Below are positions 32,128 to 42,648 of a stretch of DNA of 64,000 bases, piece by piece. The position numbers and the translations under genes are program-made. Where the stretch lies: contig JAFEMH010000170.1 in assembly GCA_022495995.1 (NCBI GenBank), positions 461,501-525,500 of the forward strand. The letters are read 5' to 3'. Numbering within the stretch: the stretch's first letter is position 1; every line of letters starts with the position of its first letter. The DNA comes from Adenophora triphylla var. japonica (Eukaryota > Streptophyta > Magnoliopsida > Asterales > Campanulaceae). The notes under the pieces were generated by a model. That model was not told the DNA's origin, searched no databases, and saw nothing but the letters and a program-made list of their open reading frames with translations.

Positions 32128-32380
32128 AGAAACGGGGGCGTCGGGAATTCGAATTCCCTAAGCAAAGCATGTAATTGATTTTTTTTGAAACAAGGAGAGA
32201 CCTTTTGGGCATCGAGAATTCGAATTCTCTAAGCCAAAGCATGTAACAATTTTTTTTGAAAAAGAGAGAGATTTTGGGCGTCAAAAATTCAAATTTCCTA
32301 GCCAAAGCATGTAACAAATATTTTTTGAAAAAGAAAAAGATTTTTGGGCGTTGGGAATTCGAATTCCCTACGCCAAAGCA
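32128..32380 (-). repeat. 70-bp tandem repeat with 16-bp palindrome, 4 copies
   Basis: Palindromes: GGGAATTCGAATTCCC at 32143-32158, GAGAATTCGAATTCTC at 32214-32229, a degenerate copy at about 32283-32298, and GGGAATTCGAATTCCC at 32353-32368. Spacing is 69-71 bases. Units also share GCCAAAGCATGTAA and an A/T-run. The second copy has changed in both arms so that the palindrome is perfect. Confidence 0.9.
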
Positions 32381-35373
32381 TTGGGAGGAAAAGTATTTTG
32401 AGACAATCGAAGGCAATGGTTGGGCCTAATGAAAGGCTAGGCGCATCAGAATGTTATTGGAGATGTACCTGCAGAAAGATGTTCACAAGTATGCAAGATA
32501 TATACTGTGGCATTCATGTGCTTTGAAAATGTCGTACATGAGCAATGATCAAGAGCAGTTCCATACAAGTGCAGTGCTAAGATTTGGGATTTTGTACATG
32601 CGCGGTGCTTGGAGACCATGCAACGGGAGCGATGGAGAGACTTAACTAAAAAAATGCATGTTTTGATGATGGACAAAACACATCTTTTGTGATGATTGTT
32701 TTTGCAAAAAAAAAAAAATTGATTTGATTTTGTTTATTTGTTTTTTTTTGACACTTTTGCATTGCTTGCATTTCAAACTTCATTTACGAGGAATGAGTGA
32801 ATGTACTATGAATGTATGTTTAAAGAGGGAGAATGTGCCATGAAACAAATTGTGAATCTTTGGTGAGTTTCTTTTTGTGGCCAGACTGTAAAATGGGGAA
32901 AATGGCAAGGTGTAAAGTGGATCGGGGTTGAAGGCCCAGGATAAACACTCAAAGGTCGATTCCCTACGCCTATTTGATCAAGTCTACTCGACGGTATCTC
33001 TCGAAGGGAATGCTCAAAATTGCTTCGGGTGACAGCGATGGAAGCCCAGTGTTAGCCCCAATATTCCTTGTTGAGGACACATCTGTCTATGAGAGATGTC
33101 ATGTATCTTGATGTTAAATCATATGATGTATCGTGATGTTAAATCATATGAAGCCCCTGGTATTGTCGAAGAGTGAGCCTTACGCTTCATAATGTGAACT
33201 AATGATTCAAAGCAGCCCCACATTTTGATCATTTGAGTATTGGAGACCTAACTGTCTCTGAGAGTTGTCTCAATATTTTGCTGTTGGGATTTGAGGAATT
33301 CCCAGTGTTGACAACGGTCGTTGCCACATTTGATGATCCCTTTGATGAGGATGCAACTATCCTCGAGAGTTGTCTCGATGATTTGATGTCTTGTTGATGA
33401 AATCATTTATGATTTACAAATATTGTTCCTGCATTCGATGTTTCCTCGTTAATGATCGGACTGTCTTTGAGAGTGGTCTCGCATCTTATCCTTGAGTTGT
33501 ATGGAGTTCGATGTAATCTGAAGATCGTTTCCATGAATAAAGGTTCATCTCTGAGGGACTGAATTGTCTTCCTGATCGCAGCCCCTATTTTTGGTTTAAT
33601 GTTTCGATACTGATTGGAATCTTGACCTTTTGATTCGAGGCTTTATTGAGGACCCATATTATTATCTTCGAATAGCCCCAGTTTTGGTGCTCGGTCATGC
33701 GGAGCCTCAGTTCATTTCATCAAGGGTCATGTCCATTCATCATGAGATTGTACGTCAATCTAGGATTCTAGAGACCAATGAATTGCGTCTCTGACTCTTT
33801 TGCTGTGATGTCACGAGGAGTTGGCAGGGGAAGGCAACGAGGCCAGTATTCTTGGAAGCAAAAGAAAATCCCGTGGGATCCTCAACATGGTGTTTGCGCA
33901 GAAATAGAATGATGAAAAGACGAGCGTAGGGGAAAGCCCCTAGACTCGAGAAAAGTATGCTCACACATTGAAATCAAAGACTCAAGACTTGAACACGCAT
34001 TAATGGTTAAGTGCCTCAAAATCAAATGGACCCTTCTTGAATTAGATTGGTATTTTAGTTTTGATTAGAGCTTCACAAATCATTTGAACACAAATTAGAC
34101 CGTGACAAATCGACATGAGAACATTGTTGGGCAAGAGTTATGATTCGCGCCGCCGTCTGGCCTCATTTGATGAGAGGCCTTTGTCTTTGTTATATCCTTT
34201 TCTTGATATTGATCACACCATTGGAGGCTGCACAATTTTTTGGTTCTTGGGCTCCCTCAGTGTAAGGAGTTGGTAGAGCACGTTGGTCTCCAACAAAAGT
34301 CACCAGTTGTCGTCGTTGATGGTGTTTTGCCCAAAGTTGAATGATCGAGGTCTTCTTTAGTGCAGATTGGCCTCGCATGCGCGGTGCTCCTTGAAATTGA
34401 TGATGTCACATGAGATTGTTAGACCCTTGGTCCACGTCTTGTCTTTGTGCAACAAGTGATGAAGTCTTCAGAATGAAATGCCAATTGCCGTCGTTGAAGG
34501 CACACGCGTGAATTTGTAGTGTCGCGATATCCTTTCTAAAACAATTGAATTAAACAATACATGGAATATGTACCAAAATAAATGAATAATGCTTCTTCTT
34601 CTTCTTTTTTTTTTTTTTTTGACCTCTCCTTTTTTGCTCTCTTTCGATTTTTTTTTTTTTTTTTTTTTTTTTTTCACTCAAAAAGATACATCATAGCGTG
34701 CCGTGTGGAATACAACAATTTTTACAAAACATAAACATACAACATGTGAGAATTTACAATGCATCATACATTAAAGGAAAATCGCTGACACTTGCGTTGG
34801 CATGGCTGTGATAATCTTTGGCCTTCCCTATTTGATTAGCCTTTCCCAAAATGCCTTTTGATTGCACCCTGAAATCTTCGTTCATCGGGTGACTTTGTCG
34901 ATCGCCTTTGTGAACTTCGTTGATTGCCTTCGGCCCTAGTTCCCATCTCAATTAATCACAGTCTAATTTTTGTTCAAATTTCATTGATTGCTTTTAATTA
35001 AGTGAGATTAATTGTTTGCGGATCCAGATTAAGAAGGCACTTGGTTATAAGGCAAGTTCATTGACTGAAAACATATATTACATGACAAGCAATAAAATAA
35101 AAGCACGAGGATAAAGACACACTCTAGACTTAGAAGACAAAGAAGATGTGTGAGCACATTACTAAGAGATACGCAAAAAGGGACAGGATTAGGAGAAGGG
35201 CGGTGAGCCCAGTCGCAAGCAAAAAGAGATCTAGACACTGGAAGCTAGAAATCTCCAAAAGTGAACAAAAGTGTTGCAGCCTTGCAGGCTAGCAAACCAA
35301 AAGTCTTTCCGTTTATTACTTACGCCGTCAGGGTGAAAAGCAGAGGCCTTAGGAGTCAAGTGAGCCCCATGGA
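32381..35373 (-). other. NA-1 non-coding interior
   Basis: No convincing frame on either strand. It holds A- and T-runs (about 32706-32718, 34603-34620, 34650-34673) and phrases of the type AGCCCC followed by text. Where autonomous Tat elements have pol (protease to integrase), nothing resembling it is found. I see no captured host gene, but a protein search of the region would be the real test. Confidence 0.6.
33080..33490 (-). repeat. dispersed GAGACAACTCTC-type phrases
   Basis: In + sense CTGTCTCTGAGAGTTGTCTC and variants occur near 33090, 33250, 33365 and 33462, about 100-160 bases apart, each with a GAGA...TCTC inverted core. The intervening DNA is partly alike. It looks like an old, decayed tandem array in the NA-1 interior. 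Confidence 0.5.
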
Positions 35374-36657
35374 TCAAATATCTGGCTTGGGCTTCCGAGC
35401 CCCCATGAGATTACGGACTTTATCCTTGAGAGTGTAACATTCATTAGTAGTATGTGAGGCTTTTCCATGATATTCACAATACTTGCTACGGTATGGTGCC
35501 GGATGTGACGGGCGGAGGATCTTGCAATCTTGCATAGGCCACAGGACCCCATCAGGACCCATTCTAAAAAGTGGCACCGTTAGACTTTGGGACGACATGC
35601 CATATGGAACATCTATATGGCTTGAGTGTTGATCATTTCTCCTCCTTTTCATTCGTGAAATACCCGGGGTATCTTTCAATCTGGAAAATACATCGGCGGT
35701 AGCCATTGGGCCGCCTTTGGAGGAAAATGATGAGCTATCGTCGACACAAATAGATTTACCCGATCGAGGGGAAGTAGGAACACGTCCAGTCATCTTGAGA
35801 GGTTTGCTGAGCCTCTGCTGTAACTCCTTGCTTATGGATGAACTACCCTTGAGGCTGATAATTCTTGTTCCTAGAACCACATGAGAACTTTTTGGAGGGT
35901 CATTGAGCTTTACATAATTTTCTGGAATAGGAGGATCCACCCTTTTGCGATCGGATTCTTGATCAGGGGACATGACTAAAACATTCTCATCCTTCTTCAA
36001 TTCGACTACAGAGCAATCTGATAGGGGATCGTTGAGCCCCTGCTGGCTTTTAAACTTGGGAGACGCATCATGCTTTGTCTCATCATCTTGATTGGGGAGT
36101 GTGACCAAAAGAAACTCATGTTTTGCGGATTCTTGCGTGATGATCGGGCAGCAAATTGGCAAAGGGTCATTGAGCCCTTGGTGGTTTTCTGGATTTGAAA
36201 TTTGCTCTGGGAGGGCATCATGGTCAAAAGAAACCATTTTGGTACTGAGCTTTGATGCTTCTAGAATGGCTAGGGGGGAATGAGTCACCATGTGATTGTT
36301 AAGCATTGGTTGTATCTCCGAAAGAAGTGATTCATCATTCTTCACATCTTGATTAGGCATCTCAAATGAGGCTCCTTCCTTTGGTGCTTCCTGACCAGGA
36401 CAAGTCTGCATAGCATTCTTAAGTTTCGGTTGGTCAGATAAAAGAGCCACAACACGGTCAGCCATTTCCTTTTGACAATCTAGGAAGAACTTTAACATAA
36501 GATCTGTATGTGCCTCCAAATGCTCTTTCAACCACTGTTCCATTCGAGGATTGGGTTCAAAGTTAGTCATCATTTCATTGAAATGGGTCTCCAGTCGTTG
36601 TCTCAACCATTTCTCCCTCATAGGTCCTAAGATAAAACGCCTGCTCCCTTTAGTCAT
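35374..36657 (-). CDS. NA-1 ORF, gag-tail-like protein with internal repeats
   Basis: An uninterrupted 427-codon frame starting MTKGSRRF, about 0.93 kb after the PBS, the place of gag. Residues 10-75 are charged and helical with two related phrases (RLETHFNEMM, HLEAHTDLML). Residues about 150-275 repeat a unit of about 43 residues (GLNDPLPICC, GLNDPLSDCS, KLNDPPKSSH). The C-terminus has YCEYHGKASHTTNECYTLKD, a Cys/His tail typical of plant Ty3/gypsy gag and comparable to KYCAFHR of Tat-3. No capsid or enzyme motif is seen. It may bind the element RNA; that is inference from the tail. The long open frame in a repeat-rich element suggests recent or ongoing selection, or youth. Confidence 0.75.
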   Translation of the reverse strand: MTKGSRRFILGPMREKWLRQRLETHFNEMMTNFEPNPRMEQWLKEHLEAHTDLMLKFFLDCQKEMADRVVALLSDQPKLKNAMQTCPGQEAPKEGASFEMPNQDVKNDESLLSEIQPMLNNHMVTHSPLAILEASKLSTKMVSFDHDALPEQISNPENHQGLNDPLPICCPIITQESAKHEFLLVTLPNQDDETKHDASPKFKSQQGLNDPLSDCSVVELKKDENVLVMSPDQESDRKRVDPPIPENYVKLNDPPKSSHVVLGTRIISLKGSSSISKELQQRLSKPLKMTGRVPTSPRSGKSICVDDSSSFSSKGGPMATADVFSRLKDTPGISRMKRRRNDQHSSHIDVPYGMSSQSLTVPLFRMGPDGVLWPMQDCKILRPSHPAPYRSKYCEYHGKASHTTNECYTLKDKVRNLMGARKPKPDI

Positions 36658-37590
36658 AGCCGGAAGAGTACCCGGAGTAAGACTTGATCAAAGTGGCGCT
36701 TGAAATGGACCTTAAATGTCGCACTAGAGAACAAGAAGAATTCTCCCTCTACAAGATGAATGAAAAAGGAAACCTATTTTAGATTTTCGGGGAATAAAGC
36801 TTTATGAACTAAAGAAGCAATTTTTTTTTGTTTTCTTTTTTTTTTTTTCAAAATTTGAAGCGCAAGCAATGCACAAGCCTATGAATGCCGGACAAGCACC
36901 TTGCTTTGTTTTGACATGTCTCGCATTAAATCCTGGAATAGTGGATACCGTCTCCAAAGTATAGGACCAACGTTTTTCACCTGTACTATTGGTCGTCCAA
37001 GCCCCTAGCGAAGGGCCTATACTCTTTTGAGGATCCACCATTCGGTTACGGTCTAAGTGAGGGTCTTGACAATTTCAAGTCAATCCAGGAATTCCACATG
37101 ATATCCACAATTGAGGTCAATTATAACCTTTCTTTTGGGAATTCATAGGATTGAAGGGAAATTGCTAGACAAAAACCGGCATGAAGTCTGGGATGTGTCA
37201 TTTTGAAAAACATTGGACTCGTGGCTTTCGGAGGTTGGCTCGCATGTGGCTTACACTCTTGGCTAACGACAATAGGCGCGCCTTGAGGCGGGAATGCCAA
37301 CCGTGGATTGGGGAGCTAGTAGGTCCCGTCCTGTCGGGCTGCATTTCCCTAAGGTTTGAATGGTTTGAAATCGATTTTTCTTGAAAAAATGTGAATGTGT
37401 GTGAGGTATCTATTCTTTTGAAAAGAATGTTTTTGAAAGCAAGTATAACAAATATTTACAAAGAACATTTTTCCACATATGTACACAAAATGGATAAACG
37501 TCCCCGCAAGAAGAGATGTTACAACATGTGAGGCAAAAGAGCATATAAAGCATGGCGTGCAAAAATTGAGTCTAGCCCACTTAGAAATAG
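36658..37590 (-). other. NA-1 leader
   Basis: It lies between the PBS and the ORF. No credible frame. A T-run is at about 36821-36849 (+ sense). I did not find the AGAGGTCATGCCGAA phrase of the Tat-3 and Tat-5 leaders here, so if a packaging signal is shared it is not that sequence. Confidence 0.5.
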
Positions 37591-37608
37591 TCCCCAGCGG
37601 AGTCGCCA
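37591..37608 (-). other. primer binding site of NA-1
   Basis: TGGCGACTCCGCTGGGGA in minus sense, one base after the LTR end CTCTCACA. It is identical to the Tat-3 and Tat-5 sites, although their LTR ends differ. Confidence 0.9.
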
Positions 37609-37609
37609 C

Positions 37610-40133
37610 TGTGAGAGCCCGCGCTCAAGAACGAATCCCGTCGTCGTGCGAAAACGGCGAGTTTCCCTCGTGCTAATGTGCGTCGAATGCACTCGGTTTC
37701 TCATAATGGTTACCCTTTTGAGTTTTGAAAATCAGAAGAGTCGCCACCCCATTTTATTTTAGGAAAAATGAAGATAAAACCTTTGTTTTGAAAAGAAGTG
37801 GGTTCGGGGGCTAAGTTACGAGAAGGGAAGGTGTTAGGCACCCTCCTCGCCCTTTCGGTCTCTAGCATGCACGCCGTCCTAGATTGATTTTAATTTGCCT
37901 TTTCAAAATGCCTTTTATGCCCTAACTTTAGAAAATATGTGTTTATGTACACGGGAGTCTCCTAATCTAGGTATGTTCATTTGATCGCAGCCGGGAATCA
38001 GTTTGGGTGGATTCACGATTGGTTTTGAAAATAGTTTGAATCACATTGAGAAAAAGAAAACAGGTAAAGGGGAGAGGGGGTTACGTACAAACTATACAAA
38101 TTATACACAAAAGATGGGAGACAAATCCCATGAATAAATGAATGTCCAAGCCAAGACATGTTGTGGTTCAAGGACTGCTGCAGATTCTCATGTTAATGTA
38201 CCTGTCCAAAACTAATCCAAATCCAGAAACAAAACTTGGGATTGACTCCCAACATGTTAGAGAACACATATGAATATTTGTAGGATTTATGGATTAATTC
38301 ATGAAGCTGAAATCATGCCATGAACACAGAAGTCAAATCTGCCCAGAACAGGAAAACAGAGCACATCTCATTTTGATTCGAAATTTACATTATGAAGACA
38401 TGCAAATCCTGGAAAACTCAAAACATGAAAGTTGAAGACCACACATCAAATATGAATCCTGGGAAGTTTGAAGTCTAGAAAACAAGTTTAAAGGTTTCAA
38501 AACACCTCTGACATCTAATGTCAGAAACAGGACAGCTTCAATTCTGAGAGCATGCACTTGAATAAAAATGGAAAAAGGTCTTTCCTGAGGTCACAAAATT
38601 ATTTAAAAGGCATGAGTATTTTCCTTATCATGTTAAGAACAAATTTCGTTCTATAACTCAAACCCAGAAATCAAGTGTAGTTCATGTTCATTGCATGGAA
38701 AGACAAAGTGGTCAGCAACAGAATCTACTGGACAGCAGACATAGATCATGGAAACAAGCTTCAAAACATGATTTAAACATGGAATTAGACCTTGAAACTG
38801 AATGCAAGTACTCTAACATGTTATGAACATTATCAAGTGTTTATTTATGAACAAATGTGGACCAAAACTCAGATAATCATGAGAGAGCATGAAGTGGACA
38901 GATTGTGAGCACTTTGAAAGAAATTCCATTTGCATGCTTGAAACCTTCATTTAAAGCTTGGAGATGAACATGAAATGAACATGCATCATATATATACAAG
39001 ATGGATCAGAAGTTTGAGCATTTACAACATATTTACATGGGGATTTCAAGCCTTAAACAAGAACTACATCAAAAGAAAATGGGGATCTAGCCATCTAATG
39101 ACTAGACCCCAAACTAAACCATGCAAAGACTTACATTTCTTACTACTTACATAGAGGATTCTTACCTAGTTTAGGTGGGTGAGGGTGTGCTTCCTTTGCT
39201 TCCAAGGGAAGGCTTTTTTGTTGATGTTTGTTTGAGAGTGTTTGAGTGTACTTGAATGTGTTTGTGTTTGAAGTAGTGTTTGTGTTTGAAGTAGTGTTTG
39301 TTTGTGGTGGTTTGAGATGGTTTGATTGTGGTTGTGTGGTGGTGTAGGGGGCTGAAATGGAGAGAGTTTAGAGAGAGAATGGAGTGTTTGCTTGAATGCT
39401 TGAGTTGTTGTAGGATTGTAGAGAAAGGAGTATCTCCCCAAAAATGGTTGTCAAGGGGTTTTTTTTTTAATGAGGAAGAAGGAGATAGTAATACAGAAAG
39501 AGTTGGGAAATGGCGTGGGAGGTCCTTTCAACCAAGGCTGACCATGTGACCATGAAATGATATTGAAAGTCAAACAAGAAAAGGTATGACTAATGTGGCA
39601 ATTCTTGGGAAGCAAAATGGGAAAAATCCCATGTTTGCTTCATTTTGGAAGGAAAAGTCACATGCTCCGCAACATCTTGTGATTTGTCCCACTGTTTGCC
39701 CATTTTTGCTTCAACAACAAATCATTCATTATTTGGTTCATAGCTGTTCCGGTGCGTGCACTTCAATGTCTCGGTTGTCCGCGGGCCAAACGTCAAAGTT
39801 GCTTGAAATAATTTTGCGGTCGCAACAGTATATCTGAAATATGTTAGTGAGCAAGGAATATCATAATATGATTTTTAATGCACAAAATGATCGGTAAAGG
39901 ACTGTTTTGACGTTACGGGTCTCAGTCCGGGGTCCCGAGATCCGTATTTTTGTAAATATGTCCGTTTACTCGATTTTTCGTCCTGATTAAGAATTTGGAC
40001 TCCGTTTTTCCATATCATGCACCGATAAGGCGAACGGACTTCCCGCGTGGCCAAATCGAGGTTCTAGGTCAATTGCAAAGGTTTAGACCAATTAACAAGG
40101 TTCGTCGGAGGGTGCGAGATCGGGGTGTCTACA
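37610..40133 (-). repeat. 5' LTR of NA-1
   Basis: 2524 bases, starting TGTAGACACC at 40133 and ending CTCTCACA at 37610 in minus sense. The PBS echo is at 37738-37746 and the CTTCCC/CGTAAC/CGAACCC block at about 37798-37834. It is nearly identical to the 3' copy, so little time has passed since insertion. Confidence 0.9.
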
Positions 40134-40260
40134 GACCCTCCGACAGCTACAACTCGTCAACAGCGATAGCATGAGACCCTCCGACAGCTATTCGCAAATA
40201 CCAGTTGCAGCATGAGACCCTCCGGCAGCTATAACCTGGCACAAAAGGCAGCTACTAGCC
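40134..40260 (+). repeat. Tat-4 minisatellite, right part
   Basis: It resumes with GACCC (40134-40138, target duplication) and continues with two more units (CATGAGACCCTCCGACAGCT and CATGAGACCCTCCGGCAGCT), about 40 bases apart. Confidence 0.9.
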
Positions 40261-40549
40261 AACCACAGTAGTACCGACCCCTCAAGAAGTCACAGGGAAG
40301 CACAGCAAAGGTATGAAGATACATCTCTACCCCTTTCTTGCTTATGGATTAGTTTTGGTAATTCCGAACTACGATTTGGCTTGATTCCCTTTCAAGGGAT
40401 ACGTAGGAATCCTTTCTCAGAAAGGTCCAGCCATCAGATTCCCCGATTCACCTTCTAGCCCGTTACCCTATCCCTTGATGCTCATTGGGATTGGGTCTTA
40501 TTTTATCGACAATCCCACTTTTTCCAAAAGTAATGTTGCCGAGGGGCTC
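40261..40549 (+). other. Tat-4 3' UTR end: hairpin, pre-PPT stem and PPT
   Basis: The nested hairpin is at 40369-40406 (outer CTACG/CGTAG, inner ATCCCTT-type arms around one base). Near 40507-40537 CGAC...GTTG encloses ACTTTT/AAAAGT. The PPT GCCGAGGGGCTC (40538-40549) touches the LTR. Confidence 0.8.
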
Positions 40550-41913
40550 TGTAAGTACGCCAATCCAATTCACAACCTTCTTTAGATGCATTTTAATATA
40601 ATAAGACTGCATTAAGGGGCATTTTGGTAAATTCCCGGTCTATCCCGAGACTTCCAGAAATATTTCATAAGTTTCCCGTGAAGGAAGTACCTTTTGGTAC
40701 CTTACTCATGCCAAGGGACCTGTTGGGAATAAACCTTTTTGGACTTTTTAGGTATTTAGGCCTGAATGTTCCAGAAACTGGTTTTGGCGCCAAAAACGGT
40801 TGAGGCCACCTTGTGTCACGTGACAAGTCGAGGCATGGAAAGTGGTTGCGTATAGTCGTGCGACACAAGGTGACCACTAACTGCAGCCTATATATAAGAC
40901 CCTCCCCCTCTCAGAAATGGATCCCAACTTCAGCCTACTGTTACTCTACAGAAATTGCATCGTAACAAAGCCCCCAAACACAACTCTCTCTCTCTCCTAC
41001 CTTCAACCTACCCAATTCCCTCTAATCCAAACCCATTTCTCCAACCAAAACCACTTGGATCCTTTGCACCAATTCTCTCAGGCCCCCAAGACCAGGAGCA
41101 GCAAATTGAAGGGTTCTGTATCTAACTTGATACAGAACTCGTGGAAGCAACAAGGGTAACAAATCTCAAACCCCCTCTTCTCTCTTTCTTCTACTCAATT
41201 CTTCATAATTCTATTGTCTACTTCTGTTAGGATTCAGTAATCAGACCCTATCTGTCTAGATTACTGAATCCCAATCGCAATCTCTCTGTTTAACTTGTCT
41301 AATCTGTGTAATTGAGCTATTATTGTTGAATACTTGCTTGTATTTGGTGTTTAAACCCCAAGGGGGTGTGAATCTACCCATATACACACTCCCGGGGTCG
41401 ATTTGTTGTTATTCCTGTATTTCATATCTAATCTGGTCAATTAATTAGATCTGTGTTAGTTGTTGTTGATTCTGGTGTTCATCATGTAAGTTTCTGCAGA
41501 TGGCCTCTGTATGTCACGCAACATATGTGGTCACCTGTGTCATGTGTCATGCGACATATCGTGACTTGTCTGCAGAAACCCTTTTCTCTTGTAATCTGTT
41601 CTAGATTGTTGTAGTAGGGATGTGGCCTCCCTAAATAATGGGCTCACAAGTTGTAAGTCTAGATTCATATTAATAAAATGCATGTTTACCCCACTTGTTC
41701 ATTGTCAATATTTGCACACACTTTAGATTTGCTTGAATGTTTAATTGAAAGACTCGTCTACGGACGAGGCGTGTTGGGTGAACTCTCGGTTCTTCCTAAC
41801 ACGTAACCTGACCCCCAAACCCGTATTTTCTCTCTCAAAAGGTTTTCAATGTTTCCTCTAAAAAACGGCGTGGCGACTCCTTTATTTTCATTACCAATTT
41901 CGGCGAGCGCACA
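40550..41913 (+). repeat. 3' LTR of Tat-4
   Basis: It starts TGTAAGTACGCC and ends GAGCGCACA, 1364 bases. The TATA box CTATATATAAG is at 40888-40898. The U5 hairpin CTCGT/ACGAG is at about 41754-41770, then CTTCCT...CGTAACCTGACCCCCAAACCC (two blocks) and the PBS echo TGGCGACTCC (41871-41880), 33 bases from the end. It is closely similar to the Tat-2 fragment at 2605-3050. Confidence 0.85.
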
Positions 41914-42648
41914 TTCAAGATCAAAACAATTCCAAAATCAATTCCATAATCGGCCATTGATTGTTGAATATCGATTCAACAATCGGGAATCATCTAGCAA
42001 TCCTTCAAGATTCGATCTTGGTTCGTTCGCGTGTGGATTACCGACAGACACGTAAGGACCTGATTTAGACGCTGGCACGAGTCGTACCTGAGGGTACGAC
42101 CCGTGCTAGCGTCCAAATTAGGTTCGTACGTGTCTGTTCTTTACTATATAGGTTTTTGGCTTGGACCAGGATTCTCCCTAAGGGTTAGGGATTTATATCT
42201 AGTATAAATACAATCCTTTAGCTCAGCCAAAAATACATGTTATTTTAGAGTTTTAGAAACACTAAAATATTGATTTTGATTGAAAATCAAATATCAAAAC
42301 AATTCCAAAATCAATTCCATAATTGGCTATTGATTGTTGAATATCGATTCAACAATCGGGGATCATCTAGCAATCCTTCAAGATTCGATCTTGGTTTGTT
42401 CGCGTGTGGATTACCGATAGAGGGTGATTCCGTTATCACCTAAAGCTTGAATATTATTCATCACAAGGAAGACCAAGGAGAAAATCCAAGGTTCGTCAAC
42501 GTTTCAAGGATTTGACTTTCAGATTCGTTTTCTAACAAACAAATCGCTATTAAGGTATGTAAAATCTATTTCATGGTTTTATCTCTTCATGTTAGACGGA
42601 TTCAAGGCTAGGGTTTTTTTGTTTTATAAAGTTCTTCCGCTGCGTTTG
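41914..42648 (-). mobile_element. LTR-X: LTR-like fragment, main part
   Basis: In minus sense this continues from the piece at 57858-57880 once Tat-5 is set aside: TGTTGGGTTTTGGGG, then ACAAACGCAGCGGAAG, an arrangement common at the start of plant copia LTRs. It has TATA-like phrases near 42195-42210 and a duplicated 125-bp segment. The other end is lost at the Tat-4 LTR. I cannot tell whether it was a solo LTR or part of a full element; the copia assignment is inference. Confidence 0.5.
41920..42420. repeat. 125-bp direct repeats flanking a 92-bp hairpin
   Basis: Direct repeats at about 41921-42047 and 42295-42420 differ at a few bases; each contains the internal inverted repeat GAATATCGATTC and GATTCGATCTTG. 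Between them a near-perfect hairpin occupies 42045-42136: arms of about 44 bases beginning CAGACACGT and ending ACGTGTCTG, loop of about 4 bases. Confidence 0.85.

Larger units (their letters stand above)
27797..40133 (-). mobile_element. NA-1: 12.3-kb non-autonomous LTR retrotransposon
   Basis: Complete, with 2525- and 2524-bp LTRs that I find different at only a few sites, and a perfect 5-bp target duplication GACCC. In minus sense: 5' LTR, PBS identical to Tat-3 and Tat-5, 0.9-kb leader, one ORF of 427 codons, about 5 kb of non-coding and repeat DNA, PPT and 3' LTR. There is no protease, RT, RNase H or integrase. The LTR begins TGTAGACACC and is largely unlike the Tat LTRs, yet the PBS, PPT, U5 block and 3' UTR hairpins match. 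It is probably mobilised by Tat elements and is one of the youngest insertions here. Confidence 0.9.
19893..41913 (+). mobile_element. Tat-4: 5'-truncated Tat element, interrupted by NA-1
   Basis: It begins in the protease-to-G-patch part (KPKGQVCTIDL at about 19925) and continues in + sense through RT, RNase H, aRNH, integrase, an antisense ORF, a minisatellite, PPT and 3' LTR. The 5' LTR, gag and most of the protease are missing and replaced by Copia-1 on the left. NA-1 interrupts the minisatellite from 27797 to 40133. The LTR ends against LTR-X at 41913. The pol frame is continuous with five nonsense codons and no visible frameshift. Confidence 0.85.
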
